Assembly (NCBI RefSeq): GCF_002575655.3
Contig: NC_053035.3
Span: 501,734,601-501,798,600 of the forward strand
Source: Aegilops tauschii subsp. strangulata
Taxonomy: Eukaryota; Streptophyta; Magnoliopsida; Poales; Poaceae
Length of the DNA stretch: 64,000 nt
Direction: 5' to 3'
Positions within the stretch are counted from its first letter, which is position 1, and each line of letters begins with the position of its first letter. The notes beneath the pieces are model-generated. The model was not told where the DNA came from and did no database searches. It worked only from the letters and a program-made list of their open reading frames with translations. Of this stretch, positions 1 to 12,719 are shown piece by piece. The translations under genes and the position numbers were made by a program.

Positions 1-124
1 AAGGAGACGATTCTCGTGCCTTATCATCCCATGTAAGTCATCGTGCGGATATCCTTCCTTCGATTTCAATCATTCATTTGCACGGTGGAGGCTAATTAAT
101 TTGAGGTGTATTTATTTTGCGCAG

Positions 125-563
125 CGGCGGTCACGCCGTCCTCATCATCCTTTACCCCCGATACTCCCACGCTCTTCACTTGGACTCGTCGAAGAACATG
201 AACAAAAAGGATTACACCCACATCAAATCTGTTCTCCACAGTGCTATCTTTTTCTACGGCGTACGGGGTGGATAGATCAAGACCAAGAAGAAAAGGGACG
301 GCAGGCCCGCCTTCAGCCATAAGACTGACTTCTGCTGCATCCAGCAACCGAGTGATACTCTTAGTGATGGATTCTATGTCCAACACCACATGCTGGAGTG
401 CAGACGGGATCAGCAGAACCTTCGCATGTCACCTACAGCCGGCGATGCCCATATTATGCAATGGGCAAAGAACATAGGAGATATCCCGGATCATCGACTT
501 CGAGCTGAGTTCTATCACATCCAGCGTGAACTTGCCCAAGTCATCACGAAGGAGGTCCTCTAA
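125..563 (+). pseudogene. Ulp1-like (C48) cysteine protease C-terminus of CACTA, decayed
   Basis: An intron-like acceptor (ttttgcgcag, ending at 124) precedes a frame beginning GGHAVLIILYPRY and then LHLDSSKN. These look like the catalytic His (GH) and Asp (LD) blocks of Ulp1-type proteases. Further on, IQQP followed by TLSDGFYV corresponds to the QQP...CGFYV block that normally holds the catalytic Cys; here the Cys is missing. An in-frame TAG lies at 273-275 and the frame ends at a TAA at 561-563. The family is a SUMO-protease-like domain captured by CACTA transposons. The stop and missing Cys make this copy non-functional. Assignment rests on motif order only. Confidence 0.65.
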
Positions 564-1384
564 AAAACAGGTCTGTTCTACGAGGAAGGGCATATGTCGC
601 GGGAAGACGTCCGAACACGCGTAGCCTTTCGGTGTCTCGACCTGAAGCCTTTCACTAAGCTTGGGGACTATCTCCCTGACTTGGATGGATGGCACGACAT
701 GTTGGAGTGATTGTCGATATATGACAATGTGTCCGTTTAGTCCATACTTTCTGTATGACGAAACTTTGAGTTATGCACAATGAAACTTTATTTATGATGT
801 AATTAAACCGTCCTCCTCGACTAGCGATGATCACTCTAGTTAGGGCATTTTGGCTACGATGAACTTTCTTATTTATGCTTATGATATGTTGCTTCTATTT
901 TTGCCAAGTCTGTCTCTTTCTGTTGCTCAACTATATATGTTGCATATCATCGACTCATGTGACGATGCAGGTGCATAGATCATCGATGGCGAAGAAAGTC
1001 TACGCCAGGAGTATATGATAAGTGGCCGGAGTGTTAGGCCTAGGTGTACCGGTTTCTGGTTTCCGAGCGATAGCCAGTAGTTAGTTTAGGTTCACGCTAG
1101 TGCCAGAGAGGGATACGAACTCATGTACTACATAGTTCCGCTCTCACTCATAGTGATAGCTCTTCTCGCATATATCATTGTTTAGATGGATGACGATGTA
1201 GTTGCAAGTAAACGAGACTTGTATCGCTGTTTTCGAGATGATAACGAGGGACCACTTTGTGTTGGATGATGATTATGACGATGAAATGATTTGATGAGAC
1301 TATTTGTATGTATATGCTATGATTACATTTGTATGTGTTTGATATGCTAAAGATTATTGTATAAAGCCTGTTCAAATACAAAAC

Positions 1385-1667
1385 AAATATGCAGAAAAAA
1401 TAGAAACTAATAACACTAGCAGTAGCGAGGGGAATAAAGTTAGCAGTAGCGCTCTCTTACCAGTAGCGCGTCCTAGTTAAAAGCGCTGCAGCTATTAGCA
1501 GCAGCGCATTGCACTAAAGCCCGCTACTACTAGCCATGTATAGCAGTAGTGTGGGTAAACACGCACTACTGATACATGTTAGCTATAGCGCCTTATCATT
1601 AGCGCGGCACCCCGCGCTACTGCTAGGCAAAATACCCACGCTACTGCTAGGCTTTTCCCTAGTAGTG
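1385..1667. repeat. CACTA subterminal repeat array
   Basis: The array has many copies, in both orientations, of a motif close to GCAGTAGCGC / GCGCTACTGC, with unit spacing of roughly 15-40 bp, ending at the TIR at 1667. Such arrays are where CACTA transposases bind. The arrangement is seen directly; binding is inferred from the superfamily. Confidence 0.75.
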
Positions 1668-3665
1668 AGGGTGTATGTCTCAAAATATCATTTACCTATG
1701 TTTTAAAAAACTTGAGCTCTGGCACCTCTGCAAATCACTGCTTCCCTCTACGAAGGAACTATCTATTTACTTTTATGTTGTGCCATCACCCTCTAAAATA
1801 AGCGCCAGAACCTGAGAGCACTGCTGTCATGTTGATGCATTGTGTGTAGCTAATGTTGGGTGCATCATGAGTGGATCTTTTCTACCGTGAATTACAATGT
1901 TTAGTCGCTGCTTGAACTTTGGAGGTGCTCTACATTTATGTTTTTCGGTCTCAGAAAGGGCTAGCAACATACCATTATTGTCATATTATATCATGGTTGT
2001 TTTGATAACATGTTGTTGTTCGAGATATCTTATTATTGCCCGCTAGCTGATTATGTCATTGATATGAGTTAATATAATTTTTACGAGTTATTGTTGGCAT
2101 GGTTAGTTATAATGTTGGCTGAAAACCTGGGTGCTGTTTAAGCTTATTTATGCAAACTGCAGCAAAAGAGTTCGTAAAAGTTTTTCTTTTTCACTTTCAG
2201 TTTATCAACTGAATTGCTTGAGGACAAGCAAAGGTTTAAGCTTGGGGGAGTTGATACGTCTCCAACATATCTACTTTTCCTAACGCTTTTCCTCTTGTTT
2301 TGGACTCTAATTTGCATGACTTGAATTAAACTAACCCCGGAGTGACGCTGTTTTCAGCAGAACTACCATGGTGTTGTTTTTCTGCAAAATTAAAAGTTCT
2401 CAGAATGGAACGAAACTTTGTGAGGATTTTTATACAATAAAAGAGAACTTCTGGAGCCAAGAGCCACCGGAGAGGGGCACCTGGGTGGGCACAACCCACC
2501 AGGGCGCGCCTGCCCTCCCAGGCGAGCTGAGGTGGGTTGTCCCCACCTGGTGGCCCCGCAGACCCTGAAACCGATGCTATAAAATCCTATTTTTCCAGAA
2601 AAAAATCAGGGAGAAAGAATTATCGCAATCCACGAGACGGAGCCGCCGTCACCTCCCGTTCTTCATCGAGAGGCCGGATCTGGAGTCCGTTTGGGGCTCC
2701 AGAGAGGGGGACCTTCATTCTTCATCATCACCAACCCTTCTCCATCGCCAATTCCATGATCCTCCCCACCGGGAGTGAGTAATTCCTTCTTAGGCTCGCT
2801 GGTCGGTGAGGAGTTGGATGAGATTCATCATGTAATCGAGTTAGTTTTGTTAGGGCTTGATCCCTAGTATCCATTATGTTCTGAGATTGATGTTGCTATA
2901 ACTTTGCCATGCTTAATGCTTGTCACTTTGGGCCCGGGTGCCATGATTTCAGATCTGAACCGTTTATGTTATCACCATTATATCCATGTTATAGATCCGA
3001 TCTTGCAAGTTATAGTCACCTACTACGTGTTATGATCCGAGAACCCCGGAGTGACAATAGTCGGGACCACTCCTGGTGATGACCGTAGTTTGAGTAGTTC
3101 ATGTATTCATCGTGTCTTAATGCTTTGTTTCGGTTCTCTATTGAAAGGAGGCCTTAATATCCCTTAGTTTCCAATATGGACCCCGCTACCACGGGAGGGT
3201 AGGACAAAAGATGTCATGCAAGTTCTTTCCATTAGCATGTATGAATATTTACGGAATACATGCCTACATTATATTTATGAACTGGAGCTAGTGCCGTATC
3301 GCCCTAGGTTATGACTGTCACATGATGAATATCATCCAACAAACTACCGATCCAATGCCTACGAATTTATCTTATATTGTTTCTGCTAAGTTACTACTGC
3401 TATCGTTACTGTTGCACTTGCTACAAAAATATTTCTATTACTGTTACCGTTACCATTGCTGCTGTCACTACTATCAAAACTATCATACTACTTTGCTACT
3501 GATCACTTTGTTGCACATAATTAATCTCTAGGTGTGGTTGAATTGACAACTCAGCTGCTAATACTTACAAATATTCTTTGGCTCCCCTTGTGTCGAATCT
3601 AAAAATTTGGGTTGAATACTCTACCCTCGAAAACTGTTGCGATCCCCTATACTTGTGGGTAATCA
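1668..3665 (+). mobile_element. Gypsy LTR element, 3' end (internal tail plus 3' LTR)
   Basis: Non-coding internal tail 1668-2251 ends in a polypurine tract AAGCTTGGGGGAG (2238-2250). The 3' LTR follows at 2252-3665, starting TGATACGTCTCC and ending GGGTAATCA. No ORF is supported. Upstream the element is cut by the CACTA end at 1667. The following bases belong to a minus-strand relative, so this element appears inserted into that one. The PPT and LTR ends resemble Athila-lineage Triticeae Gypsy families. Confidence 0.8.
2252..3665 (+). repeat. 3' LTR of Gypsy element (1414 bp)
   Basis: It begins TGATACGTC and ends TAATCA. It is about 90 percent similar by eye to the inverted LTR at 3861-5257. 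The short open frames inside are not conserved coding sequence. Confidence 0.8.
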
Positions 3666-5257
3666 TGTTGCAAGTTTACTTGTAACAGAAGGTGAATCTA
3701 AAGCAGAGCTAGATGGCAGGTCCTTACCTCCCCTCGTCTTAAAGGGAAAAATCTTAGTCTTAGCATCCTTCAAATTCTTCATAGTGATAAATTGAGAATA
3801 ATCCCAAGTGACTCAACAAATATAGCTATGCTCCCCGGCAACGGCGCCAGAAAAAGGTCTTGATAACCCACAAGTATAGGGGATCGCAATAGTTTTCGAG
3901 GGTAGAGTATTCAACCCAAATTTATAGATTCGATACAAGGGGAGCCAAAGAATATTTGTAAGTATTAGCAGCTGAGTTGTCAATTCAACCACACCTGAGA
4001 TTAATTATCTGTAGCAAAGTGATCAGCAGCAAAGTAGTATGATAGTTTTGAGAATAGTGACAGCAGCAATAGTAATGGTAACAGTGATTTTGCAGCAAGT
4101 GTAACAGTAACGATAGCAGTAGTGACTTAGCAAGAACAATATAGGATAATTTCATAGGCATTGGATCAGTAATTTGTTGGATGATATTTATCATGTGACA
4201 GTCATACCCTAGGGCGATACGACACTAGCTCTAGTTCATAAATATAATGTAGGCATGTATTGCGTAAATAGTCATACGTGCTTATGGAAAGAACTTGCAT
4301 GACATATTTTGTCCCACCCTCCCGTGGCGGCGGGGTCCTATTGGAAACTAAGGGATATTAAGGCCTCCTTTTAATAGAGAACCGGAACAAAGCATTAGCA
4401 CACGGTGAATACATGAACTCCTCAAACTACGGTCATCACCGGGAGTGGTCCCGACTATTGTCACTCCGGGGTTGCCGGATCATAACACGTAGAATGTGAC
4501 TATAACTTGCAAGATCGGATCTAGAACATGGATATAATGGTGATAACATGAACGGTTCAGATCTGAAATCATGGCACCCGGTCCCAAAGTGACAAGCATT
4601 AAGCATGGCAAAGTCATAGCAACATCAATCTCAAAACATAGTGGATACTAGGGATCAAGCCCTAACAAAACTAACTCAATTACATGATGAATCTCATCCA
4701 ACTCCTCACCGACTAGCGAGCCTACGAAGGAATTACTCACTCCTGGTGGGGAGCATCATGGAATTGGCGATGGAGATGGGTTGGTGATGACGAAGAACAA
4801 AGATCCACTCTCCGGAGCCCCAAACGGACTCCAGATCTGGCCTCCCGATGAAGAACAGGAGGTGACGGCGGCTCCATCTCGTGGAACGTGATAATTCTTT
4901 CTCCCTGATTTTTTCTCCAAAAATAGGATTTTATAGCGTCGGTTCTAGGGTCTGCGGGGCCACCAGGTGGGGACAACCCACCTGGGTGCGCCTGGGGGTG
5001 CAGGCGTGCCCTGGTGGGTTGTGCCCACCTAGTTGCCCCCTCGGGTGGCTCTTGGCTCCAGAAATTCTCTTATTTTGCATAAAAATTCCTCGCAAAGTTT
5101 CGTTCTATTCCGAGAACTTTTATTTCTGCACAAAAACAACACCATGGTAGTTCTGTTGAAAACAGCGTCAGTCCGGGGTTAGTTTCATTCAAATCATGCA
5201 AATTAGAGTCCAAAACAAGAGGAAAAACATTAGGAAGAGTAGATACGTTGGAGACGT
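3666..5257 (-). mobile_element. Gypsy LTR element, 5' end on the minus strand, truncated
   Basis: The 5' LTR lies at 3861-5257 (minus sense). The primer-binding site and about 170 bp of 5' internal sequence (3666-3831) lie to its left. The LTR's own first bases are missing: the sequence stops at gagacgt (5257) instead of gagacgtatca, so the outer end is deleted. The rest of the element is gone, replaced on the left by the plus-strand LTR. Confidence 0.78.
3832..3849 (-). promoter_or_regulatory. Primer-binding site for tRNA-Asp
   Basis: The plus strand reads TCCCCGGCAACGGCGCCA, identical to the 3' end of a plant tRNA-Asp including CCA. On the element's sense strand it is therefore its complement, 11 nt inside the LTR end at 3861. 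tRNA-Asp priming is typical of the Athila lineage. Confidence 0.85.
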
Positions 5258-5423
5258 GGCCGAATATGAGGAAAGGATAAAGCCTAAACGGAACTTCAAG
5301 ATAAGAAGGTGTGGCTGTCAGGCTATGATAGGATTCAAGGTGCAAGATGATAGAAAATACGGGGTTGCAAATTATTTGAGAAAAACACAAATCCGAAACG
5401 GAACTGATGTGTTGTTGGAATAA
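5258..5423 (+). pseudogene. FAR1/FRS-like DNA-binding domain fragment
   Basis: The frame contains KRNFKIRRCGCQAMIGFK followed by a hydrophobic YGVANYL segment. This resembles the core of the FAR1 domain (basic stretch, then C-G-C-x-A-x-I, then a K-x-V segment before HNH). FAR1 proteins are Mutator-transposase-derived transcription factors. The expected His-x-His part is not in this frame, though a shifted frame may carry a remnant. The fragment abuts the truncated LTR at 5257. The 177 bp after it (5424-5600) hold nothing I recognise. This is similarity of a short segment only. Confidence 0.4.
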
Positions 5424-5600
5424 TTATCTGAAGTAATTTTGTGTAGAGTTGGTATAGTGGGAATCAATTCATTCAAGTCCATTTGTGCTTCTCTGCCATT
5501 TATGCACTTTGATTGTTCCAGTGCAAATTGGATCATATATAAGAAGTGAATTTGCCATGCTAAATATATGCATCAAGTTATGTAATCCTATCAAAATAAC

Positions 5601-6680
5601 TGATGTCTACTACACAACCTTATTCTTGTAGACGTTGTTGGGCCTCCAAGTGCAGAGGTTTGTAGGACAGTAGCAAATTTCCCACAAGTGGATGACCTAA
5701 GGTTTATCAATCCGTGGGAGGCGTAGGATGAAGATGGTCTCTCTCAAACAACCCTGCAACCAAATAACAAAGAGTCTCTTGTGTCCCCAACACACCCAAT
5801 ACAATGGTGCACTAGTTCGGCGAAGAGATGGTGATACAAGTGCAATATGGATGGTAGATATAGGTTGTTGTAATCTGAAAATATAAAAACAGCAAGGTAA
5901 CAAGTGGTAAAAGTGAGCGTAAATGGTATTGCAATGCTTCTAAACAAGGCCTAGGGTTCATACTTTCACTAGTGCAAGTTCTCTCAACAATGGTAACATA
6001 ATTAGATCATATAACAATCCCTCAACATGCAACAAAGAGTCACTCCAAAGTCACTAATAGCGGAGAACAAACAAAGAGATTATTGTAGGGTATGAAACCA
6101 CCTCAAAGTTATTCTTTCCGGTCAATCCATTGGGCTATTCCTATAAGTGTCACAAACAGCCCTAGAGTTCATAGTAAAATAACACCTTAAGACACAAATC
6201 AACCAAAACCCTAATGTCACCTAGATACTCCAATGTCACCTCAAGTATCTGTGGGTATGATTATACGATATGCATCACACAATCTCAGATTCATCCATTC
6301 AACCAACACAAAGAACTTCAAAGAGTGCCCCAAAGTTTCTACCGGGGAGTCAAGACGAAAACGTGTGCCAACCCCTATGCATAGATTCCCGAGGTCACGA
6401 AACCCGCAAGTTGATCACCAAAACATACATCAAGTGAATCAATAGAATACCCCATTGTCACCACAGGTATCCCACGCAAGACATACATCAAGTGTTCTCA
6501 AATCCTTAAAGACTCAATCCGATAAGATAACTTCAAAGGGAAAACTCAATCCATTACAAGAAGATAGAGGGGGAGAAACATCATAAGATCCAACTATAAT
6601 AGCAAAGCTCGCGATACATCAAGATCGTGCCATATCAAGAACACGAGAGAGAGATCAAACACATACCTACTGGTACATAC
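5601..6680 (-). repeat. T1 3' LTR, piece 1
   Basis: Starts at the LTR terminus (plus strand tgatgtctac, the inverse of GTAGACATCA). It aligns colinearly with 27588 onward until interrupted at 6681. Bases 6676-6680 (catac) are the target duplicated by the Gypsy insertion. Confidence 0.88.
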
Positions 6681-7162
6681 TGTCGGTGTCAAAACCGGCG
6701 GATCTCGGGTAGGGGGTCCCGAACTGTGCGTCTAAGGATGATGGTAACAGGAGACAGGGGACACAATGTTTACCCAGGTTTGGGCCCTCTCTATGGAGGT
6801 AATACCCTACTTCCTGCTTGATTGATCTTGATGAATATAGGGGTTACAAGAGTTGATCTACCTCGAGATCATATGTTGAGGTCTAAACCCTAGAGGTATG
6901 ATGAGTAATATCATAATGATCTATCGACTAGCCTGGCCTCGGCTTATATAACATACCAGAGGCCTAGGATAACAAGAGTCCTAGTCGAATACGCCGGTGG
7001 AGAGGAGTCCTTGTCTTGATCACCAAGTCTTGTGGAATCTTCCTTGTGTATACATCGGCTGTCCGAACTGGCCCATGAGTAAACGGCCATGGGGGGTCCT
7101 CGGCCCAATCCAACTGATCGGGAGATGACGTGGTGAGTACCCCCTAGTCCAGGACACCGTCA
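6681..7162 (-). repeat. 3' LTR (482 bp) of the nested Gypsy
   Basis: On the plus strand it begins TGTCGGTGTC and ends CACCGTCA, so in sense it reads TGACGGTG...GACACCGACA. A closely related LTR end recurs at 63284, from a different element. Confidence 0.88.
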
Positions 7163-7439
7163 GTAGCCCTCTGAACCAGTCTTGAAGTTGGGGACGCTCC
7201 TCGATTCTTCTGAACTGTTCTTCATCTTCGGCCGTCGGTCTTGAAAACTGGTTCAACAAATCTTCTCATCTTCGATCTTGAGGATCGCCGAAGTAAATCT
7301 GAAGAGTTTACACGTTGGTATCCGAGGAGCCCCTTTAAGTTATCTGCCTTTAGCAATGCCTTGTTAGTTTTTATGCCACACCTCAGGTTTGAAGTTGTTC
7401 CCGTGCGGCGTTGTCCTCTTGCATTCGAGATATCTTTTG

Positions 7440-7770
7440 CAGCCGAGCACCAACGCCGGACTATATCCGAGCTCCAACGCCGGACTATGTCCGAGGTGTC
7501 ATAGATCACCTTGGCTTGATAAAGTTTGAAGGAGGTTATCCAAGTTTAACGCTGAAAAGTTCTCTATGGAACGAGCCATTCGAATCCGAGCTTCATGCCG
7601 GATCACTTCCGAGCTCTAACGATGGTCAGCGTCCGAGGTGTCGTAAACTACCTCGGTCTTTTTAAAAGATTGAACGAATTCAGCCGAGCTTAATGCCGGA
7701 AATGCCCTCTATGGAGCTAGCCACTGTGGCCCGAGCTTTATGCCGGACTGCTTCCGAGGTGGTGCACCAC
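7440..7770. repeat. Clustered CCGAGC...GCCGGA repeats in the nested Gypsy
   Basis: About six imperfect copies of a motif like CCGAGCTTTATGCCGGA, alternating with TCCGAGGT, occur every 30-100 bp. No coding frame is maintained across them. They lie near the 3' end of the internal region in sense orientation. Confidence 0.55.
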
Positions 7771-8377
7771 CCCGACCGCAGGCTGATTTTTTGTAAATAT
7801 TTTTAATTGGTGCAATTTATTCTCTTCTGAGACATATAGCCAGTATATGTATATCCAGTAGCCTTGAAGGTGTGTGTCGGTCTAAAACCCGAGATGCACC
7901 TGAAGGATAAAATCAAACCGCTGACCCCAGTAGCCCCTGAGACTCAGGTCGATTCGTGAAATTGGCCTGAGGATCAATTCCCAGCTCGGCATCATACTTA
8001 GGAATAGAAACGCGGTGTAATATATTAGGGAAACTAATAATCGACGAACAGGCCCTTGATAGAGGGTCTTGAGAAGTCGCCGTAATATATTAGCTTGATG
8101 CCGGATAGGTCCAGATGGTACCTATTGTTGTCCGAAGACGCGTTTGCGCATAGTTCGGTCAAGCCGAACACTGAGAACTTTGAATTTTCTGCATTGAATA
8201 GACAATGCAGTAGCCCCCGAGACACTGGTCGGGTGGCAACACCAGATCAGGGGATCGATGTGCCCCTTTAATATTTATAAATAGTGAGCACGAAGCCCAG
8301 TAGCCCCCGAGCCTTAATGTGAGAACGGGTGGCCGAATTAAGGATGGATATCCAGAGTAAAATCACAAATTTTTGTA

Positions 8378-10790
8378 ATGATTCTATGTATCCAAGTACT
8401 TCACATCATTAATGCTGGGATCCGCATTGTACAACACTTTGTTGACCGACCATCGGCTTCAACCTCCTCGGCCAGTAGCCAGGGAGTGTTTGTCCAGCTT
8501 TATAAAGCCTGTACAAGGGCAAAGATTTACGACAAACAAGGCAATCCGGCCATACGGTTTTATAAACAAAGGTACGCGGAGAGATATGTTATATTACTTT
8601 TTAACGTAAGAAACATCTTCCAAAGAAAATAGTCCCGCTATCGGTTCCTTTCTTTGGGTTGTCATGCCAAGCATGATCATGAAACCTCAGCTCCGATCAA
8701 TGTGGGAGAAAAATATTGAGGATTTAGTTTGCGGAAAGTTCCCGAACTATGTGGTCTAAATGAACCCAAATTTTCACTTCCGTCGTCGCCGACCAATTAT
8801 ATTCTTTAAGATCGCTAGCTTTCGTCTTCACTCAGTCTGAGGTACTAACTCGGATGACCCGGTTGTAACAATCATAGAGGTGCTCCCTTTACCGCCTAGC
8901 CGAACAATCGGGAACGTAGGGGTAAGCACAGGAGCCAGGCAACCCAGCTTGGCCAAAATCTTAAGTCAAATTGATGCATATTTATGGCTTTATAACGATA
9001 ATTACGGAAGGCAGCGCTTGTATACTGAATACAAATACTGATGATATATGTTTATTTTGACTCCATTGCGACCATTTATAATCTGAAAGTGGCCCATCGT
9101 CGGCTTCTACCCCTTTGTAGATACTACACACGGTGTTTCCGCAGTAACAAGACAACCCTTAGCCGACGTCTCGGTGCCCGGAGGCGGTTGTGTTAGCAGA
9201 AACAAGGCAATCAGATATGCGGGCTTTATAAATTTCACTTAGTCATAGGAGCTTAAAGTTGGGAGGCCAGCTACTAGCCCCTGGTTAGTGTTCGGCGACA
9301 GCCGAGGTCAAGCCGTAAACACTTCGGCCAATGTTATGAACGACCCGTCATTTAACACAGTCATCGGATCGCTGACCAGTTTACGCTTATGGTGACAGTC
9401 AGTTTTCGGCTTTCTCCACTGAGGTGCTTAACCATGCGAGCTGGAAGCACAATCACAGTGGTTCTCCCTTTGCACACCTAGCCGAACAAATCGGAATGTA
9501 GTAGGCAAGCAGAGGAGCCGGGCAACCCAACTATTGACCGAAGACACAATTTGAAACAGATGCATATATAGCAATATCCGAGAATGTTTTTGCCGAATCT
9601 CTAAAGGTGTCCGGCGTTGCACTGCGAGACTTTTGCAAAACACACACAAATAGTTTAAAAGTGCCATAGGCTTGGAAAACCAAAAAACTTTAGTAAAAAC
9701 TTGACGTCCGAACTAGATCAAGTGTTCGGTGCCAATCCAAAAATTGGTCTTAGAAAAAAAACATGTGCTTCTGTCGTGCATTAATATGACACATCCGATC
9801 TCAAGACTTCAAGCGGGCCAGCCTTCGGCTTCAACCTCCCAATCCCAAAGGCGGAGTGTTTCTCAAAGGCCAGTTTAGCGAACTAAACTCGAGCGGCTTT
9901 AAGAGAGAAATTAGGCTCCTCCGCTATTGACCACACACTCGTGTGAAAAAAAGAGTGATAGAAAAAGACTTTGCAACGACTAAGAGAGGAACACTTATTA
10001 TAAAACGGCTCATATAAATTTAAGAGCCCCCAAGTGACTTGGGTAAAAGAATTTTATGTATAGTGATTGTATGTACTGAAGTACTTATATCATATCTGTG
10101 TTCACCCGAACTTTAAACGCGTCTTAACCGACCGTCGGCTTCTCCCTCTTCGGTCAAGGGCCGAAAAGTGTTATGTACTCCACCGGTCGAGAATATCGAC
10201 GGTGTTTCCGATAACCAGGCAATCAGGCCATAAGGCTGTAACAGACAAAGCGCGCTCAGGGAACTTATGCTATATTACTGACGAAGTGTAAGAAGCATCT
10301 TCGAAGAAAATAGTACCCCCACCGATACCTTTCTTCGGTTGCTCATTGTTACTATGAGACTTGTGCAATAGATTTTTTGTACTCATGAGTTCCGTTGTGT
10401 GCCGACCATGATTGAAAACAATAAGAGCGCTAGCTTTCGGCTTCACCCAGTCTGAGGTCCGAGCTCGGATGACCCGATCGTGACAATCGCAGAGGTGCTC
10501 CCTTTACTCCCTAGCCGAACAATCGGGAACGTAGGGGTAAACACATGAGCAAGGCAACCCAGCTTGTGGAACACTTAAGTCAACATGGTGCATATTGTGG
10601 CGTAATACACAAACAAGGAACGAAGCCGTACAAGTATAATCATATGCAAGAGGAAAAGCTTCATAAAGGAAGGCCCCAAGTAAACGGGGTATTTGAATTT
10701 GTGTGTCACAAACAAAGTTTTGACAAGGAAGTTTTTCACGAACAACTTTTTGCCGAAAAAGTATAATGCTTGGTCGAACCAAACAAAATT
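8378..10790. repeat. Diverged tandem units inside the nested Gypsy
   Basis: Three anchor segments recur in the same order. One is a GTCGGCTTC...GGCAATC block near 8450, 9097 and 10134. The other is a CTAGCCGAACAA...GGAACGTAG block near 8900, 9480 and 10515. The interior therefore looks built from at least three diverged copies of a 0.6-1 kb unit. No gene is supported in 7163-12700. Confidence 0.5.
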
Positions 10791-12719
10791 TAAAACTGAA
10801 AGTTTTTGAGCATGAAAGCGACTTAGCTGGTTAATGTGTTCGGCATTGATGCCGCGGTCCGAGCTTGATGCGGGACAAGGTTCCATCCCTCAAGACGGTC
10901 CCGAGGTGGCGGAGCGAAGAGCTCGGCACTCCGAAGTGGGGACATAGCATGGTCAATGCAGGCCGGCAGAGTGACACCGAAGTCCCCGGCGTGGGGTAAT
11001 GAAGAGTTGGCGAAGCCCCCCGTCCAGCCGAGGTGACGTGGTATGTCAGTGCACCGAGGTGACAACACTGCCCGACCCAGATCATTTTCCTGTGCGCCGA
11101 ACACTCGATGAGGTAGAGCTTTTCCGCGATGCCGAAGTCCCTGAGACAACCGAACATGTCGGTATGGCAATTCGATCAACAAGGTGATCACGCGCGCCAA
11201 TTTATGCCCATTGGGACAACGACATCGGCTTGCCGAAGTGACCGCGTGATGCAGTCGAAGTCGATTACCTACACATGTGAAATGGTGCAGACCAACAATA
11301 ATAATATAAATATATAAAAATCCTCGCGTAATTAATTTACGCAAAATAATTTTTTTTAAGATATGTGGCCTAGTGCCGAAGTCAATGTCAATGCAGGGCG
11401 TCAGCATGATGCGGTAAAGGCGTGGCAAAGCCTGAATTTACAGGTCGGTCCGAGTTCCGGATGTGGCGTTCGCCGAACTATGTACGAAAACTGACCGAAC
11501 CACCACGCGACCGTCGTTAATGCGGCCACCACTTGATAGACCTGTGTACGGATGATGGAACAAACCAGAGTAATAATTCCTTGGGAAAAATAAGCCCAAA
11601 CAAGCAAAAATTGTTAGGATTAATAGCACCTGGTTTATTTGTTGTAGCAGTTTGAAGAAAAGTGACTCCCAAAATTGGGATTCGATCCGCACACCCATTG
11701 CCTGATGGGCGGTGAAGCGACGGCATGGCGATGCTGGCAAAGGTTGGCTCGCCGAGGCAAAGCCCTGGTCCAGCTAACGTGACGAAGCTGGTCAGCTGGT
11801 GACGCCGAAGTCACCGAAGTAGGTTGATGAAGAGATGGCGAAGCCCCCGGTCCAGACGAGTTGACGGAGCAGGTCGGTAAGTAGACGTTGCAGTTGCCAT
11901 GTCAGCCGAGGTGTTGAAGCAGTTCAGCGTGATGGACATCGGCTTGAAGAAGCAACAGTGCGGCCATGATGACGCAGGTCGTAACTTGTGGCGCGGTAAA
12001 TGCTGGCTTGATGAAGTGACCCTGCGGCGATGCCGGTGTGCCCGCTCCATGTAATCCGTGGGGCGGCGATGTTGGTGATGATTTATCCTTTTGCAATTCC
12101 GAAATCTTGTTCGGCTCGCCGAGATGGTGGTCCGAAGAAGTTGAGCTTGGCTCAACAAAGCGATGACACATCTAGCGCTGGTCGGCAGTAGTGGAGCAAT
12201 GTTGCCAGACTGGTTTGACACCAGTGTGATGGTGAAGATTACCTCAGAGGAGGCTTAAAATTTTATGTGCACGTGTTAGGAATAACGCACAATACCTTAG
12301 AAAAAAATTCCTTTAAAAAGGTTGTCCAATATCCCGTTCATGAAGAACATGAACTCGGGCCGGATTCGTATTCGCGCAGAAAACAGATTCGAAAATTGGT
12401 CCACTCAACGGAAGGTTCCCGGAGTTTGAACCGTCGGATCGTGCTAAAATTTGGAGGGGTGGTAGATATGGGAATTCCGCAGTAGATGAATGGTTGGATC
12501 TTCCAAAGGACCTCCAAGCTGGGCTCTGGAGACCACACCCTAAACTCGTCCAGATTCCTGTCTAGGATTGACAGGTCTACGGTATATCGTAGATCGTTAG
12601 AGATTCCTCCATCGGAACGCGACGAAATTTTGCAGGGTTGTTATATACTTAATTCCGCACAATTCCACCGAAGCAATCGTTAAAGCAACACTCGAGGAAG
12701 CGGTGGCGGCGGATACAAG

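Larger units (their letters stand above)
1..1667 (+). mobile_element. CACTA (En/Spm) DNA transposon, 3' part
   Basis: The right terminus is visible: the sequence ends in TTTTCCCTAGTAGTG at 1667, which is the inverse of a CACTACTAGGG terminus. It is preceded by about 280 bp of short direct and inverted subterminal repeats. Coding remnants on the plus strand (125-563) match the C-terminal Ulp1-like protease carried by many Triticeae CACTA elements. The left end lies outside the window, so size and target duplication (3 bp after the end: agg) cannot be checked. The stretch 564-1380 is AT-rich element interior with no supported gene. Confidence 0.85.

Noticed and set aside
5697..5947. Conserved short minus-strand frames also seen at 27684-27934 and 42010-42260
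   Set aside because: Conservation is due to the LTR copies; the frames contain no motif and lie in LTR sequence.
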